Shown piece after piece: positions 31,788-44,484 of a DNA stretch of 64,000 nucleotides. Position 1 is the first letter of the stretch; every line of letters begins with the position of its first letter. Under the pieces are notes generated by a model. The model was given only the letters and a program-made list of their open reading frames with translations. It was not told the origin of the DNA and did no database searches. Source of the stretch: Lithodes maja (lineage: Eukaryota > Arthropoda > Malacostraca > Decapoda > Lithodidae). Location: contig JBAKBP010004457.1 in assembly GCA_037953745.1 (NCBI GenBank), forward strand, positions 53,501 through 117,500. Reading direction: 5' to 3'. A program made the position numbers and the translations under genes.

Positions 31788-32899
31788 TTACCATGTTCCT
31801 TGCTCAGACAACCTACACATAGCTTCCACCTTTTTGCCTGTGCTAGTTTTGTCTCATTTGTTGGGTATTTTACACAGCAACTCCATTTATGTTTGTTATT
31901 GTTACATAGCTTACATATAATCTGAGCAGGTTTCTTATATGTACCCTCTTTCTTTCCTTTAGTCCCCACCGTCATGCTTACAGTTCCCCTCAACTCCACA
32001 TTCCCACTCCCTCCCGACACATTCATTCTCCCATTGTTCAACTGTAAATTACTAATTTCTTTCCTGAACTGAGTTTTGAACTCCCCCAGATCAAATGATC
32101 TAACCTTGTCAAGTATTGCCATAGGAAGCTTCTGACGTAATATAATAACTATCATTTCCTGTGAGGTGAGCCCTAGGGCGTCTAGCGATCGAGTATGGCA
32201 CTCCATATCTGCCCTAAATTTTGCTAACTCCTCAACCTTATACTGTGGTTCTGCGAGCTTTAACAAGGCAACTACATGGGCCATCTTAAACTGCTCTTGA
32301 TCCCCGTATATGGACTGTAATAGTTGTACTGCCTCAAGATAGCTATCACCTACTACCGCAAAACCCTCTATCAAATGTAAGGCCTCTCCTTCCAATTGTC
32401 CTTTCAGATAGTGAAACTTACAGACATTATCCAAAAAGGATTCATGTACTGTAGACCGAAATACATCCCAAAAAGCTAACCACTCAGTCAATTTGCCCCC
32501 AGATGTAGGAAGATTGAGCTTTGGAAAGTGCACAGTGTGTTTCGGGTCAACCCTTCTATGGGCCTCGTTCTCGCCTCCCTTCTTATTTGCGACAGCGCGC
32601 TGTAATACGTGCTTCGCTTTAAAGACAGGTTCATCATAGAGGGCGCGATTATCACACTCTGCAACTATCTCTTCCTCCTCTGTCATGCCTGCCACAATCA
32701 CCTCACTTAGAGCAACAATACGACCATAGGTAGCCTGGACATTGTCTAACCTAGCCTCTAATTCCTCGAGGTCAGCAGTAGTGATGAAATTGCTGACATC
32801 AATAATTAACCTATTTAATACTCCCCGAAGTCCCGCCCTCTGATTTTTAGGGGCTTTGCTTAGCACCCCACTATGCGGGGTCTCTTCCTGTTTACTCAT
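31788..32899 (-). pseudogene. gag: BEL/Pao gag, minus-strand copy, unit II
   Basis: About 370 open codons from ATG 32899 (MSKQEETPHSGVL). A coiled-coil-like N-terminus (TTADLEELEARLDNVQATY) is followed by a DUF1759-like capsid region (LTEWLAFWDVFRSTVHESFL, LKGQLEGEALHLIEGF) and the first Cys cluster CKLCNNNKHKWSCC. It is cut in the nucleocapsid by the CR1-like insertion. This copy lacks the gag frameshifts of unit I's minus-strand copy. Confidence 0.8.
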
Positions 32900-33112
32900 T
32901 TTGTATGTAAGCCTGTAGGATATTTACCTAAAATGTTACAATTACAATGGCAAAATAGTAGCCTAGGTAAGAGACGCCGTCCGGTGGACTTCAATGTTAT
33001 GGAGAAAAAATAGCACACCAAATAGCAATACCTACACTAAAGGGTCATATTGAACAAGACAAAATGTTAGGTCAGGTCATGTGTCACAGGAAGTCTGAAA
33101 TGAAAAAGAAAA

Positions 33113-33265
33113 CTATTGGGGGAAGATGATGGGTGGGATGCAGGACTTAGGCAGGCGCAACGATATCACCCTGCATTCCGGCTCTAACCATCGCTTGGCT
33201 AGTCCTACAAGTTTATCATAGAGTTGTTCCTGCATCCTGTTTTGCGTCCCATTGCTCATTGCCAT
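33113..33265 (-). CDS. 50-codon leader frame, unit II
   Basis: Equivalent of 16695-16847: the C-terminal tail of the SGNH-type leader frame remaining after an internal deletion. It has no catalytic blocks, and translation is unproven. Confidence 0.4.
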   Translation of the reverse strand: MAMSNGTQNRMQEQLYDKLVGLAKRWLEPECRVISLRLPKSCIPPIIFPQ

Positions 33266-33385
33266 AAAAAAATCCCTTACTGGTAGCTAATTCCCAGGTC
33301 TGGGCACCAATGTGGTATACTATCAATGGAAGTTAAATATCTATAAGCTATAATCCAAACAAAATCAATCTAAATCAAATTACTC

Positions 33386-34175
33386 TATCGTATAAATACG
33401 ATAGAATATGACTCTTTTGTGATCTCGTATGTCTCTGTGATGTCACGATCTCTCCTACAGCACGACGTAGGACGAGTAGATCGTATATTATAAGATTGTA
33501 AATAAGTTAAGTTATAAAAGGCCTAATATGCTATTAAGCAATATTGCCATGGTCTTATGTAGTATATATGAATTTATCGTATATATTAATATAATTTATC
33601 GTATAGAGCAACCTAGATGCGGTACGATAATTTGGGCTCCTGACGTTTTGCCAAGGCAGCAAGGTGTGTCTTCGAGGTTCGCCAGAGCCTTCACGAACAC
33701 CAACCAGTTAACATCTAAATTTTCCGCCCTCAGTTGATCGAGCTTTTGTGCCTCTAATCACAATACACATACAGCAATACACACAGCTACACCATCACGA
33801 CGCTCTCTTCGACACCATGACTGACTGATAGATAAGCATATTATTCATGTCCATTCCCATGTAATCATTTATTCTTTCTTTAACTTGACTTGAGTCTTGG
33901 GACCGAAGTCTCGTTCCCCATTGTCCACCGCCATATTGGGTAAAACGTTCTCCCTTGCCTCATTGCCACGTGGAACTATTGGTGAGTTAATTCCTGGCTA
34001 ATATTAACCCTTATAACCTTACCCTATATATACATTTATTATGTGAGACCTTTGGATATAAATTAGCTTGTTTCAGATTGAATTCAATTTAGATATAGAG
34101 TAGTTTCATTTAGATTGATTTTATTTGATTCATTATAGCTTAGTAATATTTAACTTCCATTGATAGTTTACCACA
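33386..34175 (+). repeat. 5' LTR of BEL B
   Basis: 790 bp, near-identical to 16970-17759, followed by the same primer binding site at 34176. Confidence 0.9.
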
Positions 34176-34226
34176 TTGGTGCCCAGACCCGGGATTTAGC
34201 TGCCAGTAGGGGATTTTTCTTAGGCA

Positions 34227-34974
34227 ATGAGCAAGGGATTAGCCCAGGGATGCAGGAGCAAGGACCCCGGAGGGGTGGGGCTTGGCTATCTCCCTGTACC
34301 TCAGGCGCCGGTACCTCAGCGAATAGCCATAGTAGGGCATTCATATGCAACTAGGCTAACGGAGCTGACTGACGGAGGTACTGCGTCATATCGGGCGTCG
34401 GAGGGGGAAAGAACTTTCAGGCTGACCTACTTCGGGGTACCGGGAGCAACCGTTGACACCCTGAAAGCCTCCCCTCAGTGGGGGCAAGTGGTTCGGTTTA
34501 GGCCGCATATGATCTTTTTGTTTATAGGCGGCAATGATATACGCCCCGGTACAGTACCCCACGAATTAGCTGACGCTATCAAAGAGGTGGCGCTGGATCT
34601 GGAGCGTGAGTCCGGAGGGAGCTGCAAGATCGTGGCAATTGAGAGCCGGACGAGAGTCCGAGGGTTCTCAGCGGCGGATTATCAAGCTATAAAAAATTCT
34701 GTTAACCGCGCCCTGAGGTGTCGGTTAATAGAAACGAAGCACCGCTTTGTTTCTCTCACACTCAGCATCCGAGACCTCGACCAGGATGGTGTCCAACCTC
34801 GACTTAGACACCAATCAAGTCCTGTATGACAAGATTGTAGGGCTAACGAAGCGTTGGCTAGAGAGGGACGCCGGGGTTATATCATTGCGCCTGCCTAAGT
34901 CCTGCTTCCCATCATCTTTCCCCAGTAATTTTCTTTTCCGTTTCAGACTTCCTGTGACATATGACCTGACCTAA
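34227..34974 (+). pseudogene. SGNH/GDSL-hydrolase-like leader frame of BEL B (frameshifted)
   Basis: Near-identical to 17811-18558: VGHSY, VPGATVD and IGGNDI blocks present, with the same one-base break just after DGV in the last catalytic block. The few differences from copy A include Glu13 to Asp and Arg to His in the PRELAD segment. The shared break shows the domain was damaged before the duplication. Confidence 0.65.
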
Positions 34975-35144
34975 CATTTTTTCTTGTTCAATATGATCCA
35001 TTAGTAGGTATTGCTATTTAGTGTACTATTTTTTTCTCCATAACATAGAAGTCCGCCGGTCGGCGTCTCTTAAGTAGACTATTAATTTTCCGTTGTTTTT
35101 GTAACGTAACATTTAGATACATAGCCTATAGGCTCACATGCAAA

Positions 35145-38100
35145 ATGGATAAAAACGATAAAGAGACACCGTCTAGTGGGGTGCTGATCAAAGCCCCTAA
35201 AAATCAAAGGGTGGGACTTCGGGGAGTATTAAATAGGCTAATTGTGGACTTAAACACTTTCATCACTACTGCTGAACTAGAGGAATTGGAGGCTAGATTA
35301 GATAACGTCCAGGCTACCCACGGTCGTATTTCGGCTCTGAGTGAGGTGATTGTGGCTGACATGATAGAGGAGGAAGAGATAGATACAGAGTGTATTAATC
35401 GCGCCCTCTATGACGAACCTGTCTTTAGAGCGAAGCGCCTATTACAGCGTGCTGTCGCAAGTAAGAAGGGAGGCGATAATGAGGCCCATAGAAGGGCTGA
35501 CCCAAAACATACTGTACACCTCCCTAAGCTCAATCTTCCTACATTTGGGGGCAAGTTAACCGAGTGGTTAGCTTTCTGGGACGTGTTTCGATCTACGGTT
35601 CATGAATCCTCTTTGGATAATGTCCGCAAGTTTCACTATCTGAAGGGACAAATGGAAGGAGAGGCCTTACATTTAATAGAGGGTTTTACAGTAGTGGGTG
35701 GTAGTTATCTTGAAGCGGTACACCTATTAGAGTCCACATACGGGGATAGAGAGCAGTTGAAGATGGCCCATGTTGTTGCCTTGTTGGGGCTCGCAGAACC
35801 ACAGTATAAGGTTGATGAGTTGACAAACTTCAGGGCATATATGGAGTGCCATACTCGATCGCTAGACACCCTAGGGCTTACCACGCAGGAAATGATAGTC
35901 ATTATCTTGCGTCAGAAGCTTCCTATGGCAATACTTGATAAGGTAAGATCATTTGAGCTGGGGGAGTTCAAAACTCAGTTCAGCAAGGAGATCAATAATC
36001 TACAGTTGAACAAAGGGAGAATGTATGTGTCGAGAGGGAGTGAGAATGTGGAGAAGAGGGGAACAGTAAGCATGACAGTGGGGACTAAAGTAAAGAAAGA
36101 TGGTGCGTATAAGAAACCTGCTCAGATTCTATGTAAGCTATGTAACAACAAACATAAATGGAGTTTCTGCGTAAAATACCCGACAAATGAGACAAAACTA
36201 GCACAGGCGAAAAGATTGAAGCTATGTGTAGGTTGTCTAAGTGGGGAACATGGTAAGCAGGGACAATGTACTGCTACATACTTAAGGCCCTGTCGGCACT
36301 GCAAAGGACATCACTTTGATAAGTTGTGTCCTACAGCAGATAAAGTCAAAGACGTCAAAAATGAGGGTACTACAACTGTGGCACTAGGTAGCACGCAAGA
36401 CACCACTATATTGCCCACAATACAGATTCCCATGGAAGGTAATGACAGTAACAAAGTTTGTCGGGTACTTCTAGATCAAGGGTCTCAACGTTCCTTTATA
36501 AAGAGGTCCGTACTAGTGGGACTGAAGCACCGAATCGTAGGGGCTGAGACTCTTCGATTACAGGGCTTCACAGGGGTTACTGATAAACAAGACTACGAGA
36601 TAGCGGAGATTTCATATTTCTATCGTAAAAACCGGTACTTTATGACTTGTATCGTAGTAGACACCCTACTAGAATATGTATCTGTGGGTGTGAAGAAGGT
36701 GGAACACTCATTACGTAGCAAGGGGGTTAACTTGTCAGATCCCATGGGAAATCAGAGTGAGGTGCATGTTCTACTTGGTGTGGATCATTATTATGAAGTA
36801 GTATACCCTGGATTTAAAAAGATGTGTGGTGTAATTTTAATCCCCACTAAATTTGGATACTGCATGAGTGGAAAGGTGCATACTACACAGTCAAAGGTCC
36901 TGGTCGACACGGTCTCGATATATAGAGTCAATGTAACCGCGGCAGAGGAGTTGGGAAGGGAGGATTCCCAACCTAGTGACCCTAAGATGGCTGCCGAGTT
37001 CGACCTGGAACGACTGTGGAGATTGGATCACATAGGCATTAATCCTATGGAGACTGATTATGACTCGGAAGTTGCGCTACAAAGGTTTGACGAGTCTGTG
37101 TGCTACTGTGCCTCAGACAAGCAATATAAAGTTAGTTTACCCTGGAAGAACAGTGAGATAAGCCTGCCTACCAACTATGGTTTGGCATTAGGTCGCTTGC
37201 GCGCATTGCAGCGGAAATTGTCTAACGAACCGAGCACGCGCCAGGCGTATGACGATGTATTTCGCAGTTATGAGGATAGGGCTTTATAGAGAGAGTCGAT
37301 GTCAAGGAACCGTGTAAGAAGGGTAGGGTTCACTATCGGGCCCATCATGGGGTAAAGAAAGACAGCGTCACCACACCAATACGGGTGGTGTATGACTGTT
37401 CTGCCCACCAAGGTCAACAACCCAGTCTGAATGACTGCCTGTTGAAAGGTCCGTCCATGGTGTCGGACCTGTCCCAACATCTATTGCGGTTTAGGCTGGG
37501 AAAGTACGCCTATACCAGTGACATCGAGAAAGCATTCTTGATGGTCAAGCTAAAGGAGGAAGATAGAGATGTTACCCGCTTTCTTTGGTTCGGCGACATT
37601 AGCGACTCTGAAAGTCCCATCATAATATACCGTTTTCGGGTTGTACTCTTTGGGGCCACTTGCTCGCAGTTTTTGTTAAATGCCACAATCAGAAAACATC
37701 TAGCTGACACTCGTGAGGACACAAGTAAACTATCTCGCGGATTATACATTGACAATTTGCAGGGTACTAGCGATAGTCAAGATGATTTGTTATATTTATG
37801 CATACTGGCAAGCACGCAGATTGTTTGCGGATGCACATCTATTTCTCCGCGAGTGGGTTACTGATAGTGAAGATCTTCAGAGTTTAATACAGGTGGATGG
37901 TACGGCATCTCTTAACCTCTGAAGTGCGCACGGGGGTAAATGAAAACGTCCCCCTGTGCTGACGTATTTGAGGTTTTTCGTCACTAAAATATTCATTGTA
38001 CCATTAATAGCATTAATAATTATCCATATGCGCCTATTATGGGTTGATTATAAAGGTATTAACCTGAAACAACAATAAAACGAGTGAAAACAGCGTTTGG

Positions 38101-41071
38101 ATGGTCAAAATCGGAGATATAGCCCGCGAGTTGTATAATGTATGGGTGAGGCAAGCTAGCTTCCCGCCAATTTTCCCCAAGGCCACTGCGACACAGTCGA
38201 TCGATACTCTCTCTCTCTCTCTTGCACTCGATGGCCATCAGTGATGACAACACCCTGCTTGCAACTCGCTAATGTTAGCACGAAAATATACCTCAGAATA
38301 AGGGAATAATAGGGAAAATAGGTGATAACTGAGGAATAGGAGGAAAGTGGGGAAGGAGGGGAGGTAGAGGACTGAGATTTTGCATGGCCCAGGGGCCAAA
38401 CAAAAATAAAAAAATAAAAAAATAAAAATAAAAAAAATATTTTTTTTCGATGTAAAAAGTTGATTTTTAGTTTTACTTACTCCAGAGAGTCTTCCCGCAG
38501 TCCGCCGGGGGAACTCTTAAGAGTCTTCCCGCAGCTCCCGGGTTAACCAGGAAAAGTCCAGAAATTTGGGGATGATCTGGCAACATAAACATAACATACT
38601 AACTTTTCAAACAAGGTCTTTTGCTCAGCAGACAGGAGCGCACACCAAAAGAAGTCTGTTGAGCAAAGTTGCGCAATTTTTTTATCCTTTGGGTGTAGCA
38701 TTACCCGTTACCATAAGAGCTAGGATTCTAATGCAGGAAGTTTGGAGACGTAAGATAGGATGGGATGACAGTTTGCCCGAGGACCTGAATGGCCAAGGGA
38801 CATTGTTGTTGAATGAATATGCCATCCTATGTACTAAACCTATACCTCGTAAAGTGGCGGCGTTCGGTGACGTTACGTTACACACGTTTTGCGATGCTAG
38901 CGCCACGGCATACGGGGTAGCCATATAATTATGTTGTTACTTCATTTGGGGCACATTTAGTTACAGCCCGGGCCAAGGTAGCCCCGGTTAAAAAGGTAAC
39001 TATCCCTAAAATGGAATTGACTGCCATGCTGCTATTAGCACGTCTGGTGCAACATGTACGCGCAGCATACGAGAGCGAATTAAATATTGAAATCGTTCAT
39101 GTATGGTGCGATAGTCAGGTCGCACTCAACTGGATACATAGCAAGAAGTCTCTGCCAGTTTATGTGCGGAATAGGGTAGATGAGATTAGAGCCCTTTTGC
39201 CAGACGTTGCTTATCATTATGTAAATACAAAGGAAAACCCTAGTGATCTCATAACTAGGGGTATAACGGCTAGCCAGTTAATGAAGTCCGAATTATGGTG
39301 GCATGGTCCAAAGTGGTTGCTCCATGAAAGTGAATGGACGATATGGCATGCTGTTGGTGAGGGACTTCTGCCACTGGAAACAGTGGCAGTTACAGCCCAA
39401 CCAAATGAGCCACCGGGTCCTATCATGAAGTGGGCAAGATTCGGTGACTATAATAAACTAGTCAGAGTTGTAGCTTGGGTGTTGCGATATGTATCCAATC
39501 TCAAGTTTAAAGTAACGGGCCAACTCTGCAACAGGGGTCACAACATTGATGCTCGTGAATTTAAAGCAGCTGAAGTAACTTTGATCAAATGGGTTCAAAT
39601 AGAAACCTTTTCCAATGAATTAGAATCCTTGAAAGGCTCGAATAAGACATTAATGCCTAATATAGTGCGTCAATTAAGGTTGCACCTAGACAATGGCCTC
39701 ATCAGGTGTGAGGGTCGCCTGAAGTGGTCGGGTGTACCAGATGGCACAAACCGACCTATACTTATGCCAACAAGACATCACGTTACTGATCTATTGATCA
39801 TACGTGCACATAGGGAAGTGAAACACTACGGGGTATGTCATATTATATCCAATTTACGTCTCACATGGTGGATACCCAGGGTTCGACAAGTAGCTCGACG
39901 CGTAGTACGAAAGTGTGTAATATGCCAGAGACTAAAGGGTAAACCGTATGCAACTGGACCAGCTCCACCCCTACCTGAATGCCGTGTAAAGCACGTAGAA
40001 CCTTTCCAAGCGATAGGATTAGATTACACAGGGGCAATGAAGACGAGGGAGAGTGAGAAGGTTTATATATTATTGTTTACCTGTGCGACATCTCGAGCGG
40101 TACACCTAGAACTATGTGATAATATGTCTAGCGAAGAATTTATGCTGGCGTTCAGACGGTTTTGTGCCCGTCGTTCATTCCCTCAACTCATTCTTAGCGA
40201 CAATGCTCCCACTTATGTCCAAGCATCAAAATATCTAAAGGATATGAGTAGTGATCCTGCTATCATCACTTTTTTGGGAGAGAAGAAGTGCGAATGGAGG
40301 TTCATTCCAGTTAAGGCACCTTGGTTTGGTGGAATGTGGGAACGGTGTGTCGGCATAGTAAAGTCAGGACTCAGAGCGGTTGTAGGACGTGCTCTGTTAA
40401 AGAAGAGTGAGTTGACGACAGTCCTCACAGAGATAGAGGCAGTCGTGAATCATCGCCCGCTTACATATGTGTACACCGACCTGCAAGAACCACTACCATT
40501 AACGCCAGCTCACTTGCTATATGGAAAACCATTGACTGCATTTCCATCTGATTTTCAGTCCATAGTAGAGTTAGAGGATCCCTCGTTGTACTCTGAGGTA
40601 GCGGTGTCTAAGATATACCAGTATATATCCAGGATAATCGAGGATTTTAGGAAACGGTGGATTAGTGAATATCTGCTAGCATTGAGGGAAAGGAGTGTTA
40701 CTCCCTCTGGTAGACCAACGGCACCTACAGTTGGCGAAGTTGTTTTAATTAAAGAAGATAGTCCTCGTTTATACAGGAAATTAGGCCGCGTATTGGAGGT
40801 ATACAAGGGGGCAGACTCTGTAGAGCGGGTGGCGCTATTAAAGACAGCCACTGGAACTACTGTTCGTCCTATCGCACGTTTGTACGCTTTGGAGCTCGAT
40901 TCCGCATTGCAATCTGAGGCTCCACCTGTTATTGCTGGGTCCGAGGATTCTCAGAGGAACGACTCACCTCTTACTGATGGTGATCATTCTCGGACCGGGA
41001 CGCGTCCCAGACGCGCTGCTGCTGGCGCCGTCGACTTGTGGCGTCAGAAGATAGTCTCTGGGCAACTTTAG
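35145..41071 (+). pseudogene. gag-pol: BEL/Pao gag-pol of copy B, broken
   Basis: Gag and protease form one 714-codon frame (35145-37289): DUF1759-like capsid, first nucleocapsid Cys at residue 330, protease D444-Q-G-S. The frame ends at a stop shared with copy A. RT continues at 37385-37864 (YIDN near 37745) to a shared frameshift. A MITE splits the RT/RNase H region. RNase H (FCDASATAYGVAI) is then broken by a 4-nt insertion near 38927, absent from copy A. The last frame, 39011-41071 (686 codons), holds the end of RNase H and a full integrase (KHYGVCH, CVICQRLKG, GLDYTGAM, LSDNAPTY, WFGGMWER) and is intact. Copy A's stop at 22058 is not present here. Confidence 0.9.
37916..38542. mobile_element. 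TTAA-flanked MITE (piggyBac-like) in BEL B
   Basis: 627 bp absent from copy A, where TCTTAACCAGG is continuous. It is flanked by TTAA (37912-37915 and 38543-38546). Ends are CCTCTGAAGTGCG and, inverted, CCCGGGAGCTGCG. The word GAGTCTTCCCGCAG appears twice near the right end. There is no transposase. TTAA fits piggyBac; Kolobok is an alternative. Confidence 0.7.
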
Positions 41072-41110
41072 ATTTAAGGTGGGGTTCAGGTCTTTTTTGT
41101 GGGGGGAGTG

Positions 41111-42412
41111 TATCGTATAAATACGATAGAATATGACTCTTTTGTGATCTCGTATGTCTCTGTGACGTCACGATCTCTCCTACAGCACGACGTAGGACGA
41201 GTAGATCGTATATACTTTAATTAATTTCATTGGGGATGTGGTGGTGAGATTAATAAAAATAATATTATTAGTAGGTTTAGGGATATTTCTTCGAGAGGCC
41301 GGTCTATATGATCTGTGCCCCATGAATATTCTTTCCTCTCACTTAAACAGTAGGCTACCATAGTGCGGTTGGGAATATGAACATGATTAGATTAATATCC
41401 AGTATTCGAGAATGGATAATAAGTCGTAGGCGTGTGCATAAACCTTTAACCGTCCTGGTGGTGTAATGGTAAAGGTGGCAAAAATATGTGTGTGATAACC
41501 CGGGTTCGAATCCTGGTGGATCATATATACTTTAATTAATTTCATTGGGGATGTGGTGGTGAGATTAATAAAAATAATATTATTAGTAGGTTTAGGGATA
41601 TTTCTTCGAGAGGCCGGTCTATATGATCTGTGCCCCATGAATATTCTTTCCTCTCACTTAAACAGTAGGCTACCATAGTGCGGTTGGGAATATGAACATG
41701 ATTAGATTAATATCCAGTATTCGAGAATGGATAATAAGTCGTAGGCGTGTGCATAAACCTTTAACCGTCCTGGTGGTGTAATGGTTAAGGTGGCAAAAAT
41801 ATGTGTGTGATAACCCGGGTTCGAATCCCAGTGGATCATATATACTTTAATTAATTTCATTGGGGATGTGGTGGTGAGATTAATAAAAATAATATTATAA
41901 GATTGTAAATAAGTTAAGTTATAAAAGGCCTAATATGCTATTAAGCAATATTGCCATGGTCTTATGTAGTATATATGAATTTATCGTATAGAGCAACCTA
42001 GATGCGGTACGATAATTTGGGCTCCTGACGTTTTGCCAAGGCAGCCAGGTGTGTCTTCGAGGTACGCCAGAGCCTTCACGAACACCAACCAGTTAACATC
42101 TAAATTTTCCGCCCTCAGTTGATCGAGCTTTTGTGCCTCTAATCACAATACACATACAGCAATACACACAGCTACACCATCACGACGCTCTGTTCGACAC
42201 CATGACTGACTGATAGATAAGCATATTATTCATGTCCATTCCCATGTAATCATTTATTCTTTCTTTAACTTGACTCGAGTCTTGGGACCGAAGTCTCGTT
42301 CCCCATTGTCCACCGCCATATTGGGTAAAACGTTCTCCCTTGCCTCATTGCCACGTGGAACTATTGGTGAGTTAATTCCTGGCTAATATTAACCCTTATA
42401 ACCTTACCCTAT
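41111..42412 (+). repeat. 3' LTR of BEL B, left part
   Basis: First part of the LTR, itself interrupted by the tRNA-like tandem insert, and ending at CTAT where element 2 begins. The last 152 nt of the LTR are at 50849-51000. Confidence 0.85.
41214..41891 (+). repeat. 315-bp tandem repeat with tRNA-like cores, inserted in a BEL LTR
   Basis: Two full 315-bp units plus about 50 nt, absent from copy A. ATAT is present at both edges and could be a target duplication. The tRNA-like cores at 41452-41521 and 41767-41836 read GTCCTGGTGGTGTAATGG, then GGGTTCGAATCC, resembling the 5' half and T-arm of tRNA-Glu. The acceptor stem does not pair, so these are tRNA-derived repeats rather than tRNA genes. 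Confidence 0.8.
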
Positions 42413-44271
42413 TGTGACGCATGTCGAGTATGAGCATGCTGTACAGAACACCCAGTCATGCCCCACTCTCGCTAGGATCGTCAGGGCAGGAACTTTGGCT
42501 GTAGTCTGTGTAGAGTTTCCTAACTTAGTTTATGTGAGCCGTTGTACTATAAGTATTATAAATATGTATTTTGTTTTCATCTGAGTCAACGAGTTCTATT
42601 TTATATCATTAGTTATAAGTGTTGTGTGTGGGACTTATTTGTAATGATGAGAGGAGAGAGAGAGAGATTACGTAACGGGGGCCAGTGAGTGCGCCACGCG
42701 GCAGGTAGGCCTAACTCCCCTCCTCCCTCCTTCCTCCTCCCCCTCAGCGCGTGGGAAATCCTTTGTCGATCCCAGATTGAGAGAGAATATTACGTAATGA
42801 TTGTCAGTGGGCGGTCCTTAGTAGTTTGCGATATGCTCACTAGAGGGCCGAGTATAAAAAGGGAAGTCTCGCCACAATTTCTTTAGAACTCATTAGGCAG
42901 AGCGACTTCTCATATCCCTTGCTACTATACATATTCTTCCGACTGATGTGAACTTTCTCTACTCTCTGAACCGCCTATCTTCTTCTCTTCCCAACCCTTT
43001 ATAACCTCAATGATCCATTTGGTGCAGAGCTAGTCAGCCAAAGTATTATCGCTTGAGTTCTCACGAGATATATGCCTATTAGATAGCCTATTTTGGAAGG
43101 GATAACTAGAATAGGATTGATTAATGTTTGTTGCACTCGTATATGCATTTCCCTGTGTATGATTATTCATGTTCCTGTTTTCTGCTGATCTAAGTAATGC
43201 TAGACTGGGATAAGGCTACTGGAGTTGTGATTCCCTATGTGTATTAGGTTTTGTTGAACCTGTACAATCGCAACGGAGACTTGGGAAGCCTAGGTGGTCT
43301 TTCTGACTGTGTACCTTGTGAGTTTAGCGCTGTGTTGCGAGTGAGGGCTTTTGCCTCTGCCACCCAACACTGTGCTAACTCGTTTGCTTGACTTTGAGAG
43401 GATCGCCAGGAGAGAACCAGATACTAGTGATCTGGATCTCTCAAGAGAGCATCCCGTCAATTAACGTAATTTGGCCGCACAGTCTTAAGGACCTCGCTAG
43501 GCTACGAGCCGCTTGCTCAGCCATTGTTTCCTAGCCTACTACATCCCAGCTAGACTTTGCTCGGTCAGCAGATACAGCATAGTATTGAAGCTTTCCTTAT
43601 GTATGTTATTGTTTATGCACTATTGATTTCATGTGTGGCACGCTTAGCTACTTTAGAGATTAGTGGCCCACGAGCACAATCCTAGTAGGCTATTGCCAGT
43701 GCATTGTCGGAGTACTTCTTTTTTATGTTTGCCATTTACTATTGTCTATTCTTATAATTCTTCTTATGTCAATTTAAAGCCTTTAATGTTAGTTAATTGC
43801 CAGTGTGTTGCTTATTGAATTGCTGTTCAAAATCCGATACTTACTTCTCACGAGTATCCGAGAAGCATCTAACTTTATCAGAAGATTCCTTGCTCGATGC
43901 TCGAGGACTATTGTTTAACGTAACGTAATAGTGCCGATCCGAAGTAGAGGGTGGAGGACTTCTTAAGTTCTTAGTCAAGGGTGGATTACTTCGGCTTCGG
44001 CCAACACTATTCTTTGGTGTTGTTGTATTTACTTCTTTGTTTGATTGTTGACCAGACTAGATAACTCCCGTCTCTTTATTAGTCTGTTGTGAAACGCTAG
44101 TACCGAGTTCTTGTATACCCCGTTATAGCAGATAGAACTCTGGAGGGTATTGGTGTTTTTTGTTCGGCTGGCAGTACTCTGGGGTTGGGATCGTGTGTTT
44201 CCGTTGTGGCAGCGAGCCATACTCGAGTCCTGTTTGAGAGCCCTTGTGTACCCGAGTGCCCGGTCGTAACA
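42413..44271 (+). repeat. 5' LTR of element 2
   Basis: 1859 bp, starting TGTGACGCATGTCGAG and ending GGTCGTAACA. GAGTATAAAAAGG at about 42849 resembles a TATA box and lies in the same place in the 3' LTR. Transcription start is inferred, not shown. Confidence 0.9.
42849..42861 (+). promoter_or_regulatory. Candidate TATA box in the element 2 LTR
   Basis: GAGTATAAAAAGG. If used, it would start RNA about 30 nt downstream and define the U3/R boundary. An identical copy sits in the 3' LTR near 49426. Confidence 0.45.
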
Positions 44272-44484
44272 AATGGCGACCTTGCTTAGGATTTTGTGAA
44301 CAGTATAAATTTTTGCAGAGTTGTACAACATTTGTTTGTTTGTACTTTAGTGTGCATATTGAAGAATATTTTTTTTGTATGGCAATTAGTAGAGCATTTA
44401 AGAGACTCCAGTTAATTTAGTAATTAGTGCTTGCATAAGGAAGTTTAACACTTTTGTCTCGAGAATTTTTTTGTGGACTTCAGT
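44272..44484 (+). promoter_or_regulatory. Leader and primer binding site of element 2
   Basis: TGGCGACCTTGC begins at 44274, two bases after the LTR, as in element 1. The rest is T-rich leader. Confidence 0.55.

Larger units (their letters stand above)
29069..33385 (-). mobile_element. Minus-strand BEL/Pao copy, unit II (decayed)
   Basis: Same element as at 13935-16969 but extending further into pol. Minus-strand order: LTR end (33385-33311), leader frame, gag from ATG 32899, nucleocapsid, a CR1-like interruption at 30881-31787, protease (LLDQGSQRSSIKRSVL), a stop near 30525, then a 486-codon pol segment with RT (VVYDCSAHQGQQPSLND, YIDN) ending at the 29068/29069 junction before RNase H. Integrase is absent. 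The other part of its LTR is at 51001-51575 and 57161-57303. Confidence 0.85.

Noticed and set aside
41452..41521. Functional tRNA-Glu gene
   Set aside because: A and B boxes are good, but the acceptor stem does not pair and the anticodon arm is not clear; it lies in a tandem repeat.
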